A DNA stretch of 64,000 nucleotides from the NCBI RefSeq assembly GCF_024436175.1, contig NZ_JANFQP010000002.1, positions 434,001 through 498,000 on the forward strand, in the 5' to 3' direction. Position 1 is the stretch's first letter, and the number at the start of each line of letters is the position of its first letter. The translations under genes were made by a program, and so were the position numbers. This stretch comes from Kaistella montana (GTDB lineage Bacteria; Bacteroidota; Bacteroidia; Flavobacteriales; Weeksellaceae). Under the pieces are notes generated by a model, which had not been told where the DNA came from, searched no databases, and was given only the letters and a program-made list of their open reading frames with translations. This document shows, one piece after another, positions 34,194 to 43,196 of this stretch.

Positions 34194-34952
34194 ATGAATT
34201 CAATTGTAATCAACATAGGAAATACCAACATCCGATTCGGGCTTTTTGATGATGACAACTGCGATATTTCGTGGATTATCAACACCAAACCGTACCGAAC
34301 GAGCGATGAGCTGCAGATGCAGTTTATGATGATGTATCAAACTCATAAAATTGATGCTGAAAACATTGACAAAGTCATCATCGGATCGGTAGTTCCACAA
34401 CTTACCTACGATATCACGCGAGCGATTGAAAAAATACATGGTAAAAAACCCATCATCGTCGATCGAAATACGCCTTCGGGAGTAGAACCAAAATCGAAAC
34501 AAATGGGAACCGATATCTACGCAAACCTGGTTGCAGCGCATCACCTTTATCCAGAAGGCAAAAAAATCATCTTCGATTTTGGCACTGCTCTTACCGCAAG
34601 TTGCATCGATGCAAAAGGCGAAACCATCGGCGTAATCATCGCTCCTGGAATTATCACTTCCTTGAATTCACTGATTCATGATACTGCCCAATTACCCGAA
34701 ATCGAATTGATAAAACCGACTAAAGTTCTTGGCCTTGATACCGTTTCTTGCATGCAAAGTGGAATGGTTTACGGTTTTCTCGGGATGGTAGAAGGATTTA
34801 TCAGCAGAATAAATGAGGAAGTGAATGAAGATTGCTTCGTAATCGCAACCGGTGGAGTTTCTCATGTTTATAAACCTTTAACCGAAAAAATCCATATTGC
34901 TGATCGGCTTCATACGCTGAAAGGTTTATACTTTTTAGGAAAAGATTTGTAA
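34194..34952 (+). CDS. coaX: Type III pantothenate kinase, 252 aa
   Basis: CoaX phosphorylates pantothenate, the first step to coenzyme A; it needs a monovalent cation and is not feedback-inhibited by CoA. The ASKHA-fold motifs are visible: INIGNTNIRFGLFD at the N-terminus (phosphate 1), GTDIYANLVAAHHLYP near 102, DFGTALTASCID near 128-139 (phosphate 2) and ATGGVSHVYKPL near 222-233 (adenosine). It starts 17 bases after the M1 peptidase stop, so cotranscription is likely. A strong terminator follows. Confidence 0.95.
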   Translation: MNSIVINIGNTNIRFGLFDDDNCDISWIINTKPYRTSDELQMQFMMMYQTHKIDAENIDKVIIGSVVPQLTYDITRAIEKIHGKKPIIVDRNTPSGVEPKSKQMGTDIYANLVAAHHLYPEGKKIIFDFGTALTASCIDAKGETIGVIIAPGIITSLNSLIHDTAQLPEIELIKPTKVLGLDTVSCMQSGMVYGFLGMVEGFISRINEEVNEDCFVIATGGVSHVYKPLTEKIHIADRLHTLKGLYFLGKDL

Positions 34953-34966
34953 AAGCCTGCTAAAAC

Positions 34967-34996
34967 AAAAAACGCACTTTATGAGTGCGTTTTTTT
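34967..34996. terminator. Bidirectional terminator after coaX
   Basis: AAAAAACGCACT (34967-34978) and AGTGCGTTTTTT (34984-34995) form a 12-bp stem with a 5-base loop between the convergent coaX and TPR genes. Confidence 0.85.
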
Positions 34997-35018
34997 ATTT
35001 TAAATATTCGTCAATTAT

Positions 35019-36389
35019 TTATTTTTTCTTCATTTTCTCTCTTTCTGTCTCATCCTTGATGAATGGGTATTTCTGCTTCATATCTTCCAGAAGTTCGGGA
35101 TCCAGTTCCAAAGCCTTCGCTAACATATTGCGACCTTCCTTCTGATCATTCATGTGAAAATAGCAATTGCTCAATTGATAATAAAGTTCTGCTCTAGGAT
35201 GCATTTCCAAAGCGTGTTTCAATACGGAAGTTGTTTCTTGATATTCGCCAAGAATCATCAGCACTTCCGCATACGCATACCAATTGTAAAAGGTGAAAGG
35301 TTCCATATCTACAATTTTCTTCAGGCATTGCATGCTTTCTTCAAATTTGCCGGCATCAATATACAGATAAGCAAGCCTTTTTTGATAAGGAAGGCTGTTT
35401 TCGTTCATCGAAACTGCTTCTTCAGCGAAATGAAGAGATTCCTTCATGCTTCCCATATCTTCATAAATATAAGAAAGTTCCATCATTGCAAGATAAAACT
35501 GAGGATCATCTCTTAAAGATTTTTGAAAAGCATTCAGTGCCGGTACAAGCTGTTTGTTTGATTTATAACAAAGTCCTATTCTGTAGTAAGTATAAGATTT
35601 GGTATATTCCAACTCTAGCATTTCTTCATATACCGAGATTGCTTTCGACCATTCTTCCATCGCCTCATAGCAAGTCGCTTTATTGGCATAAACTCCGACC
35701 GCTTTTGGGTTTATCGATAAAATATAATCGAAACCTTTAATGGCCTCTTCGTAATTTTTTTTGTTGAAGTAAAACTGAGCGTACTCATTCCAAGCTGTTT
35801 CGGAAAACGGAAGCTGATCCAAATAAGAATTGATAAACTCGATCGCCTCGTCACTTCTTTTCAGCTGATTGTAGCAAAACATTACGTTTTCAAGCGCATA
35901 TTCATCCATCATATCAAACTTCAAAGCAAGCTGATAATGTTTCAGTGCATTGAAAGGATCTTCCAGATTCACGTATTCATCTGCAATGAAATTATGGATG
36001 AAGTTTTCTTCTTCTTCCAGTTTGAGCGCTTTTTTACAAAACTCAATCGCTCTTCTCGGATTCCCGAGGTTAGAATAGTATTTCGCACAGCAAACAAGAA
36101 AATCAGTACTTTCCATCGAGGATTCCTGCAATTCTTGCATCAGTTCTTTTGCTTGTGAAAAGTTTTCTAGCTCCAGAAGAACTTCAAATTGCTTTATCTT
36201 CAACTCCAAGGAATTCGGGTGAAGTTTTAGTGCATAATTGGTCGCCATTTCTGCAAAATAAATGTCGCCCAACTCTAGATAATGAATAATAATGTCCTCG
36301 TACTCTTCGGTTTCGAAGTACCATTCATCGTTATTCTCTATCATTTCTTCGAACTTTTTTGCCAGTTCGTTTTCAAAAAATTCTTCCAA
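35019..36389 (-). CDS. Tetratricopeptide repeat protein, 456 aa
   Basis: Almost the whole chain is TPR helices, about eleven to twelve units of 34 residues. Examples are AIEFCKKALKLEEEENFIHN, ALKHYQLALKFDMMDEYALE, AIKGFDYILSINPKAVGVYA and AISVYEEMLELEYTKSYTYY. There is no signal peptide or lipobox and the N-terminus is acidic, so a cytoplasmic scaffold is likely. The C-terminus is basic (KDETEREKMKKK). Family known in Bacteroidota as a TPR protein without assigned role. It is 99 bases downstream of glmM on the same strand; linkage of function is not known. Confidence 0.88.
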   Translation of the reverse strand: MEEFFENELAKKFEEMIENNDEWYFETEEYEDIIIHYLELGDIYFAEMATNYALKLHPNSLELKIKQFEVLLELENFSQAKELMQELQESSMESTDFLVCCAKYYSNLGNPRRAIEFCKKALKLEEEENFIHNFIADEYVNLEDPFNALKHYQLALKFDMMDEYALENVMFCYNQLKRSDEAIEFINSYLDQLPFSETAWNEYAQFYFNKKNYEEAIKGFDYILSINPKAVGVYANKATCYEAMEEWSKAISVYEEMLELEYTKSYTYYRIGLCYKSNKQLVPALNAFQKSLRDDPQFYLAMMELSYIYEDMGSMKESLHFAEEAVSMNENSLPYQKRLAYLYIDAGKFEESMQCLKKIVDMEPFTFYNWYAYAEVLMILGEYQETTSVLKHALEMHPRAELYYQLSNCYFHMNDQKEGRNMLAKALELDPELLEDMKQKYPFIKDETEREKMKKK

Positions 36390-36488
36390 TGTGTTATCTC
36401 ATCGTCATTTCAATGCTTAAAATTTGCTTCTAAACTTTGAAAAAACTTTTTTATTTATACTTTATTAAAATTAATAAAAAATCTAATA

Positions 36489-37871
36489 TTAAATCAAACT
36501 TTTTATTTTTTCAATCATTTGATCTCCCAATTGATCAGCCTCTTCCTGAGAAAATGCTTCGGTGTAAATCCTGATAATCGGTTCTGTATTGGATTTTCTT
36601 AAATGAACCCAATTCTTTTCGAAATCGATTTTCACTCCATCAACGGTAGAAATCTCTTCGTTTTGATATTCTTTTTCCATTTTAGTTAAAAGCACATCCA
36701 CATCGATATCTGGAGTGAGCTCTATTTTCTTTTTCCCCATAAAATAACTTGGGTAAGTCGCTCTCAATTCGGAAACTGTTTTGTTTTCTTTTGCTAAATG
36801 GGTCAAAAATAAAGCCACCCCTACCAAAGAATCTCTTCCGTAATGAAGATCCGGATAGATAATTCCGCCGTTTCCTTCGCCACCGATCACTGCGCTTTTC
36901 TCTTTCATTAAAGTTACTACATTCACCTCTCCTACTGCACTTGCGAAATATTCTGATCCTAAATTTCTCGCAACATCTCTCAACGCACGGCTAGAACTTA
37001 AATTGGAAATCGCTGACCCTTTTTTATTCTTCAAAAGATAATCAGCAACGGCTACCAAAGTGTATTCTTCACCGAAAAGTTCGCCGTTTTCATCGACCAA
37101 AGCCAAACGATCGACATCGGGATCTACAACGATTCCTAAATCTGCTTTTTCTTTCTTCACCAATTCACAGATATCTCCCAAATGTTCCTTCAACGGTTCC
37201 GGATTGTGTGGAAACTGTCCGTTCGGTTCGCAATACAATTTTACCACTTCACACCCGAGTTCTTCCAAAAGTTGCGGAATGGCAATTCCACCGGTAGAAT
37301 TCACGGCATCAACCACCACTTTGAATTTTTTAGCTTTGATGGCTTCTGCATCAACCATCGGTAAATCGAGGATTTTTTTGATGTGAATATCAAAAGCATC
37401 ATCGCGGGTTTCATATTTTCCTAAATCATCAACTTCTGCATAATTGAAATGTTCACTTTCAGCCAAAGCCAAAACATCGGCTCCGTTTTCGCCGTTGATG
37501 AATTCGCCTTTTTCGTTCAATAATTTCAAAGCGTTCCATTGTTTTGGGTTGTGAGATGCAGTGAGGATAATTCCGCCATCTGCATTTAATTCAGGAACCA
37601 TCACCTCAACAGTTGGCGTGGTAGAAAGTCCTAAATCAACAACATTAATTCCTAATCCTTGCAAAGTTGCAGTCACCAACGAATTCACCATCGAGCCGGA
37701 AATTCTGGCGTCGCGGCCAACCACAAGGGTTAAATCTTTTTTATTTTTATTATTTTGAAGCCAGGTTCCGAAAGCGGAAGTAAATTTTACCACATCCAGT
37801 GGCGTTAGATTTTCGTCAACTTTTCCACCAATTGTTCCGCGGATTCCTGAAATACTTTTGATTAAAGACAT
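36489..37871 (-). CDS. glmM: Phosphoglucosamine mutase (phosphohexomutase family), 460 aa
   Basis: The alpha-D-phosphohexomutase layout is complete: the phosphoserine loop TASHNPKQWNALKLL near 99-113, the Mg site DPDVDRLALVDENG near 246-259, the sugar loop GGEGNGGI near 326 and the phosphate-binding RKSNTEPIIRIYTEA near 425-439. GlmM converts glucosamine-6-P to glucosamine-1-P for UDP-GlcNAc. Family members that act on mannose or glucose phosphates look alike; the GEGNGG loop and lone copy in the window favour GlmM but do not prove it. A -7 box lies 37 bases upstream. Confidence 0.85.
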   Translation of the reverse strand: MSLIKSISGIRGTIGGKVDENLTPLDVVKFTSAFGTWLQNNKNKKDLTLVVGRDARISGSMVNSLVTATLQGLGINVVDLGLSTTPTVEVMVPELNADGGIILTASHNPKQWNALKLLNEKGEFINGENGADVLALAESEHFNYAEVDDLGKYETRDDAFDIHIKKILDLPMVDAEAIKAKKFKVVVDAVNSTGGIAIPQLLEELGCEVVKLYCEPNGQFPHNPEPLKEHLGDICELVKKEKADLGIVVDPDVDRLALVDENGELFGEEYTLVAVADYLLKNKKGSAISNLSSSRALRDVARNLGSEYFASAVGEVNVVTLMKEKSAVIGGEGNGGIIYPDLHYGRDSLVGVALFLTHLAKENKTVSELRATYPSYFMGKKKIELTPDIDVDVLLTKMEKEYQNEEISTVDGVKIDFEKNWVHLRKSNTEPIIRIYTEAFSQEEADQLGDQMIEKIKSLI

Positions 37872-37908
37872 TGCCTAATTGATTTTAAATTAGAGGTTTA
37901 AATTGGTG

Positions 37909-37916
37909 CAAAAATA
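37909..37916 (-). promoter_or_regulatory. -7 box TATTTTTG of glmM
   Basis: Exact TAnnTTTG match on the minus strand, 37 bases before the glmM ATG (37871). Confidence 0.45.
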
Positions 37917-37960
37917 CGAATAAATGATTGGAGGAGCGCCTTTCATATTGTTAAAAAAAT

Positions 37961-37968
37961 TAAATTTG
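37961..37968 (+). promoter_or_regulatory. -7 box TAAATTTG of the DUF389 gene
   Basis: Exact -7 match 15 bases before the ATG at 37984. No -33 element at standard spacing. Confidence 0.45.
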
Positions 37969-37983
37969 TCCTAAACAATTATA

Positions 37984-39033
37984 ATGGCTTTTTCGAATAT
38001 CCTCAAAACAATAAGACTCCCAAAAGAAGAAGATGAAGAATTCACTTTTGCAGAAATAGAGGAAGGGGTTTATTTTCGGGGGCATAATTTATGGCTTTTG
38101 GTAATTTCGATGGGAATTGCATGTATTGGTTTGAACATCAATTCCGCCGCGGCAGTTATTGGAGCGATGCTGATTTCTCCATTGATGGGCCCGATTGTCG
38201 GACTTTCTTTCGGACTTTCAATCGGCAACAAAAAACTCGTAAATCTGAGTCTTTACAACTGGGCAATTATGATCGGAACCAGTTTGCTGGCTTCTACTGT
38301 TTATTTTCTGATTTCTCCTTTTCATTCGGAAACTTCCCAACTTTCCAGTTTCAAAGAAGCAACCATTTTCGACTGTCTTTTAGCGCTTTTCGGCGGATTT
38401 GCTTGGTTTTTAGGCATTATCCGAAAAGAAGCGATTAAGGTGATTGCGGGAGTTGCGGTTTCCACAGCTTGTATTCCGCCACTTTGTACAGCAGGATACG
38501 GTTTAGCGACATGGAATTGGGAATATTTCTTTGGCGGGATGTATTTTTACCTCATCAATTGTTTTTTCATCGGGGTTGGAACATGGATTTTGAGTGTGAT
38601 TCTCGGCTATCAAAAGTTTTATCTTGAAAGAGGACTTCGGCATAACAAGAAGATTATTCTGGTCATTTCAATGCTTTCTATTCTTATTTTAATTCCAAGT
38701 ATCTTATTGACGGTAAGAAAATGGAATGCCGAAAAATTTAAAAATGAATCGTCGTTGTATATCGAAGAAGTTCAGAAAAAATTTCCAAAACTGACGATAG
38801 TTAGCCATAAAGAAACCATTGAAAACGGAAAGAAAATGATCGACATTACCGTTCTGAATACTAAAAATTTTGTTACGGAGCGAAATCTTGAAAAAGCGAA
38901 TTTACTCAACAATGATATTCATCTTCGATGGCATTACGCGCCAGACAAAACGGATGCTTCGGAAATCGTTAAGCTTCAATTACAAATCAACGAACTGAAA
39001 AAACAAATGGAAGCCCAAAAAACTAGAAATTAG
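37984..39033 (+). CDS. DUF389 domain membrane protein, 349 aa
   Basis: Six or so membrane helices fill residues about 35-250, with the DUF389 hallmark GAMLISPLMGPIVGLSFGL near 61-79 and a second related segment around GVAVSTACIPPLCTAGYGLA near 156-175. The C-terminal 100 residues are soluble and end in a coiled coil (IVKLQLQINELKKQMEAQ). The family is widespread and its transported substrate, if any, is unknown. The stop codon overlaps the end of the small FeoB-associated gene on the other strand by four bases. Confidence 0.88.
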   Translation: MAFSNILKTIRLPKEEDEEFTFAEIEEGVYFRGHNLWLLVISMGIACIGLNINSAAAVIGAMLISPLMGPIVGLSFGLSIGNKKLVNLSLYNWAIMIGTSLLASTVYFLISPFHSETSQLSSFKEATIFDCLLALFGGFAWFLGIIRKEAIKVIAGVAVSTACIPPLCTAGYGLATWNWEYFFGGMYFYLINCFFIGVGTWILSVILGYQKFYLERGLRHNKKIILVISMLSILILIPSILLTVRKWNAEKFKNESSLYIEEVQKKFPKLTIVSHKETIENGKKMIDITVLNTKNFVTERNLEKANLLNNDIHLRWHYAPDKTDASEIVKLQLQINELKKQMEAQKTRN

Positions 39034-39182
39034 GAACAACCACAATCCGAGTCACATCCCGGTTTTCCTTTTTTGAATTTTTTGGAAGTGAAATTCTTTC
39101 TGATGTTTTTAAACAAAGAATATCCTGCAAACAAAACAATTGCTGCGATTATTACGTATTGTAAAATCAAAGAAGTATCCAT
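39030..39182 (-). CDS. FeoB-associated Cys-rich membrane protein, 50 aa
   Basis: This small gene is easily missed. It encodes one N-terminal membrane helix (LILQYVIIAAIVLFAGYSLF), a basic linker (KNIRKNFTSKKFKKGKPG) and a cysteine-rich end CDSDCGCS. This is the pattern of FeoB-associated Cys-rich proteins. Its ATG shares one base with the feoB stop (TAATG), so it is translated with feoB. The role is unproven; the cysteines might bind Fe2+ at the cytoplasmic mouth of FeoB, similar in idea to FeoC. It ends inside the last codons of the convergent DUF389 gene. Confidence 0.88.
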   Translation of the reverse strand: MDTSLILQYVIIAAIVLFAGYSLFKNIRKNFTSKKFKKGKPGCDSDCGCS

Positions 39183-41218
39183 TATTTAAAGATTTGATAT
39201 ACGATGAATGACGCAATATAAGCCAAACCAGACATTCCGAAAAGTTGAACCATCGTCCATTTCAGAGATTTTGTTTCGCGATAAACTACGGCCAAAGTAG
39301 ATACACACTGCATCGCAAAAGCATAGAAAAACAAAATGGAAATTCCCGTGGCAAAACTGAAGACTTTCTCACCATTTGGTTTCACATCGTTGCGCATTTT
39401 ATCGATTACTTTTCCTTCCGGAGCGTCATCATCCAATGAATAAAGGGTGGACATGGTTCCAACAAAAACTTCTCTCGCCACGAAACTGGTCAAAATTCCA
39501 ACGCCCATTTTCCAGTCATAACCTAAAGGAGCAATCGCTGGTTCGATGGATTTCCCCATTATTGCCAAATAAGAATGATCCAAATGCACATCGGTCGCCA
39601 CCAACTCATTCGGCTTTTGTTTCGGCCCGAAATAACTGAAAAACCAAATCAAAATACTTACGATAAAAATGATTTTACCGGCGCCGGTGATGAATTCCCA
39701 AACCTTTCCCAAAGTAAGTTTAAAATCATACCCGAAAAGAGGCATTTTATATGTCGGTAAATCCATCACAAGGAAAGATTTCCCTTTGCTTTTAATGATT
39801 TTTTTAAGAATTAAAGAGGCCATCAATGAAGTAAAAAAGCCCAAAAAGTACATGGCCATTAAAGCCAAAGCTTTATAGCTTATTCCCACAAAATATTTGT
39901 CGGGGATAATTAATCCGATGATAATGCTGTAAACAGGAAGCCGCGCAGAACACGTCATAAAAGGCGTTACCAAGATGGTAATCAGTCTTTCCTTGACATT
40001 CTCTATATTTCTGGTCGACATGATTGCCGGAATTGCACAAGCCGTTCCGGAAACCAATGGTACAATACTTTTCCCGTTGAGTCCGAAAGGTCGCAGAAAA
40101 CGGTCCATCAGGAAGATGACTCTTGCCATATAACCCGAATCTTCCAGCAAATAAAGGAAATACAACAAAATCCCGATTTGTGGCGCAAAAATTACAATTC
40201 CTCCAACTCCTGGAATGATTCCGTTGGAAATTAACGAATTAATTGGTCCTTCGGGTAAATGTTCAGCAGCAAAACTTGCGATCCAGCTGGTCGCGCTATC
40301 AATCCAATCCATCGGATAGGCGGCGATGAAGAAAACCATTTGGAAGATGAAAAGCAAAATCGCAGCAAAAATCACATATCCCCAGAACTTGTGAACGAGG
40401 ATTTTATCTAATTTTTCTGTTAAAAGTTCCTTGAATTGGGGCTTTTTAGAAATTACTTTTGCGATAATTTTATCAATACTTTGATAACGTCTGATTGTTT
40501 CCTGAGTCTGTAATCTTTTCGGAACCAGGCATTTAACCTCATCATCATTCATCTGATCTTTTACCGTTTCAAGCTTTCCGATGTAGGTATCGGATGAAAG
40601 AAGCGTCCAGATTTTGTATTGATTTTCTTCTTTGGTTTCAGATAAAATTTTGAAAACCAATCCTTTCTGTTCCAAAGGAATTTCGAAAGAAACCGTTTCC
40701 GATTTGGTGAAATTATTATTAAAAATAGCTTCTCGCAACTCATCAATTCCTAAATTTTGTTTCGCGTTGGTTTGCAAAACTTTCACTCCCAATTCTTTTG
40801 AAAGTTCATCAAGGTTGATGTTGATACCTCGTCTTTCAGTCTGATCAATTTGGTTCACCACCAATAAACCCGGGATTCCCAAATCCTGAATTTGTTGGAA
40901 AAGAAGCAAACCTCGCTTGATGCTCAATGCTTCCAAAATATAAACAACACCTGAATAATTCTGTTGTTCTTCAATTAAAAATTTAGAAAAAATAGCTTCA
41001 TCCTCAGAAGTTGGATAAACACTGTACGAACCGGGCAAATCGATTACTTCTACATTTTCACCGTTGTATTCGTAGTTTCCCGAATGGCTTGCTACAGTTA
41101 CTCCGGCGTAATTTCCGGTTTTTTGATTTTTGTTGCAAAGCAGATTAAAAACGGTCGATTTCCCTACGTTGGGATTTCCGACCAAAAGAATTTGCTTGTT
41201 TTGGGAAGATTTTTGCAT
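39182..41218 (-). CDS. feoB: Ferrous iron transport protein B, 678 aa
   Basis: FeoB is the Fe2+ permease of the inner membrane. An N-terminal G domain carries G1 LLVGNPNVGKSTVFN near 12-26, G3 DLPGSYS and G4 NQID; a helical GDI-like spacer follows; then two Gate segments (RVIFLMDRFLRPFGLNGKS, with the later VGTMSTLYSL) and about eight to ten membrane helices. The conserved Cys of the first Gate core is in SGTACAIPAIMSTRN. Start ATG 41218 shares a base with the feoA stop (TGATG); the preceding GTG would add one residue. Middle gene of the feo operon. Confidence 0.95.
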   Translation of the reverse strand: MQKSSQNKQILLVGNPNVGKSTVFNLLCNKNQKTGNYAGVTVASHSGNYEYNGENVEVIDLPGSYSVYPTSEDEAIFSKFLIEEQQNYSGVVYILEALSIKRGLLLFQQIQDLGIPGLLVVNQIDQTERRGININLDELSKELGVKVLQTNAKQNLGIDELREAIFNNNFTKSETVSFEIPLEQKGLVFKILSETKEENQYKIWTLLSSDTYIGKLETVKDQMNDDEVKCLVPKRLQTQETIRRYQSIDKIIAKVISKKPQFKELLTEKLDKILVHKFWGYVIFAAILLFIFQMVFFIAAYPMDWIDSATSWIASFAAEHLPEGPINSLISNGIIPGVGGIVIFAPQIGILLYFLYLLEDSGYMARVIFLMDRFLRPFGLNGKSIVPLVSGTACAIPAIMSTRNIENVKERLITILVTPFMTCSARLPVYSIIIGLIIPDKYFVGISYKALALMAMYFLGFFTSLMASLILKKIIKSKGKSFLVMDLPTYKMPLFGYDFKLTLGKVWEFITGAGKIIFIVSILIWFFSYFGPKQKPNELVATDVHLDHSYLAIMGKSIEPAIAPLGYDWKMGVGILTSFVAREVFVGTMSTLYSLDDDAPEGKVIDKMRNDVKPNGEKVFSFATGISILFFYAFAMQCVSTLAVVYRETKSLKWTMVQLFGMSGLAYIASFIVYQIFK

Positions 41219-41469
41219 CACACCGATTCTACAATAATAAATCTTGCTTCCTCTTCACGAAGAGCAATTCTGCTTTTCTCGTCGCCAAACTCAATATAAA
41301 GCGGACCTTTAAATGGCGCCTGATAAAGGATTCTGAAAACAGTTTCCGGAAGAAGTCCCATCTCGATAATCTTGTTGGGCATTTTCAGGTCATCGTTTTC
41401 GTAACCTAAAATTTTTCCGGTTTTCTCTTTCGGAAAGCAGCATAATTTATTGGAAATATCTCTTTTCAA
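41218..41469 (-). CDS. feoA: Ferrous iron transport protein A, 83 aa
   Basis: FeoA is a small SH3-like cytoplasmic protein needed for FeoB activity. The core pattern is KIIEMGLLPETVFRILYQAP near 33-52, FKGPLYIEFGDEKSRIALRE near 53-72 and the closing strand ARFIIVES. Length is typical. It is first in the operon; its stop codon overlaps feoB by one base. The promoter 21 bases upstream is covered by a near-perfect 23-bp palindrome, which suggests repression by an iron-sensing regulator. Confidence 0.93.
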   Translation of the reverse strand: MKRDISNKLCCFPKEKTGKILGYENDDLKMPNKIIEMGLLPETVFRILYQAPFKGPLYIEFGDEKSRIALREEEARFIIVESV

Positions 41470-41490
41470 GATTCAAATTATTTTGAGAAG

Positions 41491-41523
41491 CAAAGATAAG
41501 TTATTTAAATTAAATCTAAATAA
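41491..41523 (-). promoter_or_regulatory. feo promoter with overlapping Fur/DtxR-like operator
   Basis: On the minus strand the -7 box TATCTTTG lies at 41491-41498. Directly upstream, 41501-41523 is a 23-bp palindrome: outer arms TTATTTA and TAAATAA (plus strand), inner arms ATT and AAT around a central A, with only one mismatched pair (A8/C16). Position over the -10 to -33 region fits a repressor site. The regulator (Fur or a DtxR-type protein) is not in the window; the assignment rests on the feo target. Confidence 0.65.
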
Positions 41524-41552
41524 GGAATTACCTTAAACTGACATTCTTCATA

Positions 41553-41583
41553 TAAAAAACCCGAAAACTTTACGCCTTCGGGT
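41553..41583 (-). terminator. Terminator of the first GLPGLI gene
   Basis: ACCCGAA (41559-41565) pairs with TTCGGGT (41577-41583); on the minus strand the stem is followed by TTTTTT. It lies 29 bases past the stop at 41612. Confidence 0.75.
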
Positions 41584-41611
41584 CAAAATATAATATTAGT
41601 GGATATGAATT

Positions 41612-42514
41612 CTATTTGCCGGATTTCGCTGGAGCGGTTTCGATTTCAATAGGATTATTGTTTGCTTCGTAAAATTCCTTCAGCTTTTTCTCTTGTTCTT
41701 TAACCATTTCCCCGATGGTTACATCGCTTCCTGGCATTTTTTGAGATAGCATTTCCGGTTTCAGCATCGGTCTTGCAGTTGCGAAAGGATCTTTCTTGTA
41801 ATCGTTGTATGTTTTCTCGAATTTTTCTTTAGACACTTCGGTCAATTTTACACCTCCGCCGAAAGAAACGGTTTCAATGTAAGGAACTTCGTTGTAGTTT
41901 TCTATTTTCTTATTTCCTTTTAATTCCCAAGAATAATTTTTTCCCGAATCTTCAATTTTCACGATAAGTCCCGGCAAACCACTGAATTTATACGGTCCAT
42001 CCTGAAAAGGAATATCATTGGTAAACCAAGCTGTCCATTGGCGACCACCGAAATCTGCCGTAGCTTTTTGAGCTTTGTAAGCACCAATGGTTTGTTTCGC
42101 AGAAGCATCAATTTTCCAAACAATTTTAGCATCCTGAGAATATCCTATTTCTATTGGAGTAAATCCACTTGAAATGGTTTCGCTATAGGTATATTTCATC
42201 GAAGGATAAGCTTTTCTCACTTTAAAAGCGAATTTCGGTTGAGTGATCGATTTCGATAAATCTTTGAAAACGCCCGATTTCTGCATCGCTTCAACCTGAA
42301 CTTTCAAGATGGAATCTTGCGCCAAAAGTGTGTAATCTCTGTAGATGGATTTATCTTTGGTGATATCTAAAACCGTCATTACTTTTTCGGTAGTTTCAGC
42401 TTCTTTTTTTGGTTTAAAGGTAAGTTCGTAGAAAAACCGGTTTGCGGTTTCCTGCGCATTGCTCACAAAAAATGCGGTGAGAAGAACAAAAGACAATAAT
42501 TTTTTCATTTTCAA
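41612..42514 (-). CDS. GLPGLI family secreted protein, 300 aa
   Basis: A signal peptide (MKMKKLLSFVLLTAFFVSNA) is followed by the GLPGLI family fold, named after the motif seen here in PYKFSGLPGLIVKIEDSG, preceded by WTAWFTNDIPFQDG. A C-terminal helical tail (MVKEQEKKLKEFYEANN) follows. Members are restricted to Bacteroidota and have no known function; they are often near outer-membrane barrel proteins. It is a paralogue of the gene at 43195 with the core motif almost identical, but here stands alone with its own terminator, separated from the other by a DinB-like gene on the plus strand. Confidence 0.9.
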   Translation of the reverse strand: MKMKKLLSFVLLTAFFVSNAQETANRFFYELTFKPKKEAETTEKVMTVLDITKDKSIYRDYTLLAQDSILKVQVEAMQKSGVFKDLSKSITQPKFAFKVRKAYPSMKYTYSETISSGFTPIEIGYSQDAKIVWKIDASAKQTIGAYKAQKATADFGGRQWTAWFTNDIPFQDGPYKFSGLPGLIVKIEDSGKNYSWELKGNKKIENYNEVPYIETVSFGGGVKLTEVSKEKFEKTYNDYKKDPFATARPMLKPEMLSQKMPGSDVTIGEMVKEQEKKLKEFYEANNNPIEIETAPAKSGK

Positions 42515-42635
42515 TAATTTTAAAGATTAGTAAACAAAGAAATCAATTTGTTACAAATTTTTAAGAAAATTTTATCATTTTTTATGATGATGATTTCCGG
42601 AAAACGAAATAACTTTATTCCATAAAATTTTGACA

Positions 42636-43133
42636 ATGAATACCTTAAATAACCTGAAAGAAGAACTCCAACAAGAATACCAAACCACCGCAAAATTCAT
42701 CCAAAACTTCCCCGAAGGGAAAAATGAATACGCACCACACGAAAAAAGCATGAAATTGATGCCTTTGGCAACACACGTTGTAGAAATTTTGGGTTGGCCG
42801 GAAATGATCTTGAAAACTGATAAATTAGATTTTGCCGCAGGAGATTACCAACCGACTCATTTGGCAAATAAAGCTGAACTTCAACAAAAATTCGAGGAAG
42901 ATTACGCCAAAAGCAAAGCCGCTTTAGACGCGATTTCCGAGGAAGATTTGGAGGGAAAATGGAGCATGAATATGGGCGAAAAAGTATTGGCTGATTACAC
43001 GAAATACAGCGCGATTCGCCACGCTCTAAACCAACTTACCCACCACAGAGCACAGTTGGGTGTTTATTATAGATTGAACGACATTCCCGTTCCGGGAAGT
43101 TACGGACCGAGTGCCGATGAACAAGGCTTTTAG
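42636..43133 (+). CDS. DinB-family protein, 165 aa
   Basis: The protein has the four-helix DinB/YfiT fold. The metal-site histidines appear at ATHVVEILGW (first His) and RHALNQLTHHRAQLGVYYRL (last pair), the usual H-x(n)-H-x3-H arrangement of the family. An NIPVPGSYGPSADE-like end (DIPVPGSYGPSADE) is typical of Bacteroidota members. Family members act as thiol-dependent transferases or have unknown roles. Start ATG 42636 follows a TTG that would add two residues. It sits between two GLPGLI genes on the opposite strand. Confidence 0.88.
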   Translation: MNTLNNLKEELQQEYQTTAKFIQNFPEGKNEYAPHEKSMKLMPLATHVVEILGWPEMILKTDKLDFAAGDYQPTHLANKAELQQKFEEDYAKSKAALDAISEEDLEGKWSMNMGEKVLADYTKYSAIRHALNQLTHHRAQLGVYYRLNDIPVPGSYGPSADEQGF

Positions 43134-43162
43134 TTAGTTTTAAAGAAGTTAAATAAATGATG

Positions 43163-43196
43163 AATCCCGCTCTACCAAGGTAAAGCGGGATTTTTT
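43163..43196. terminator. Terminator of the dinB-like gene
   Basis: AATCCCGCT (43163-43171) pairs with AGCGGGATT (43184-43192), with inner TACC/GGTA pairing, followed by a T-run that overlaps the stop codon of the convergent GLPGLI gene at 43195. Confidence 0.8.
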
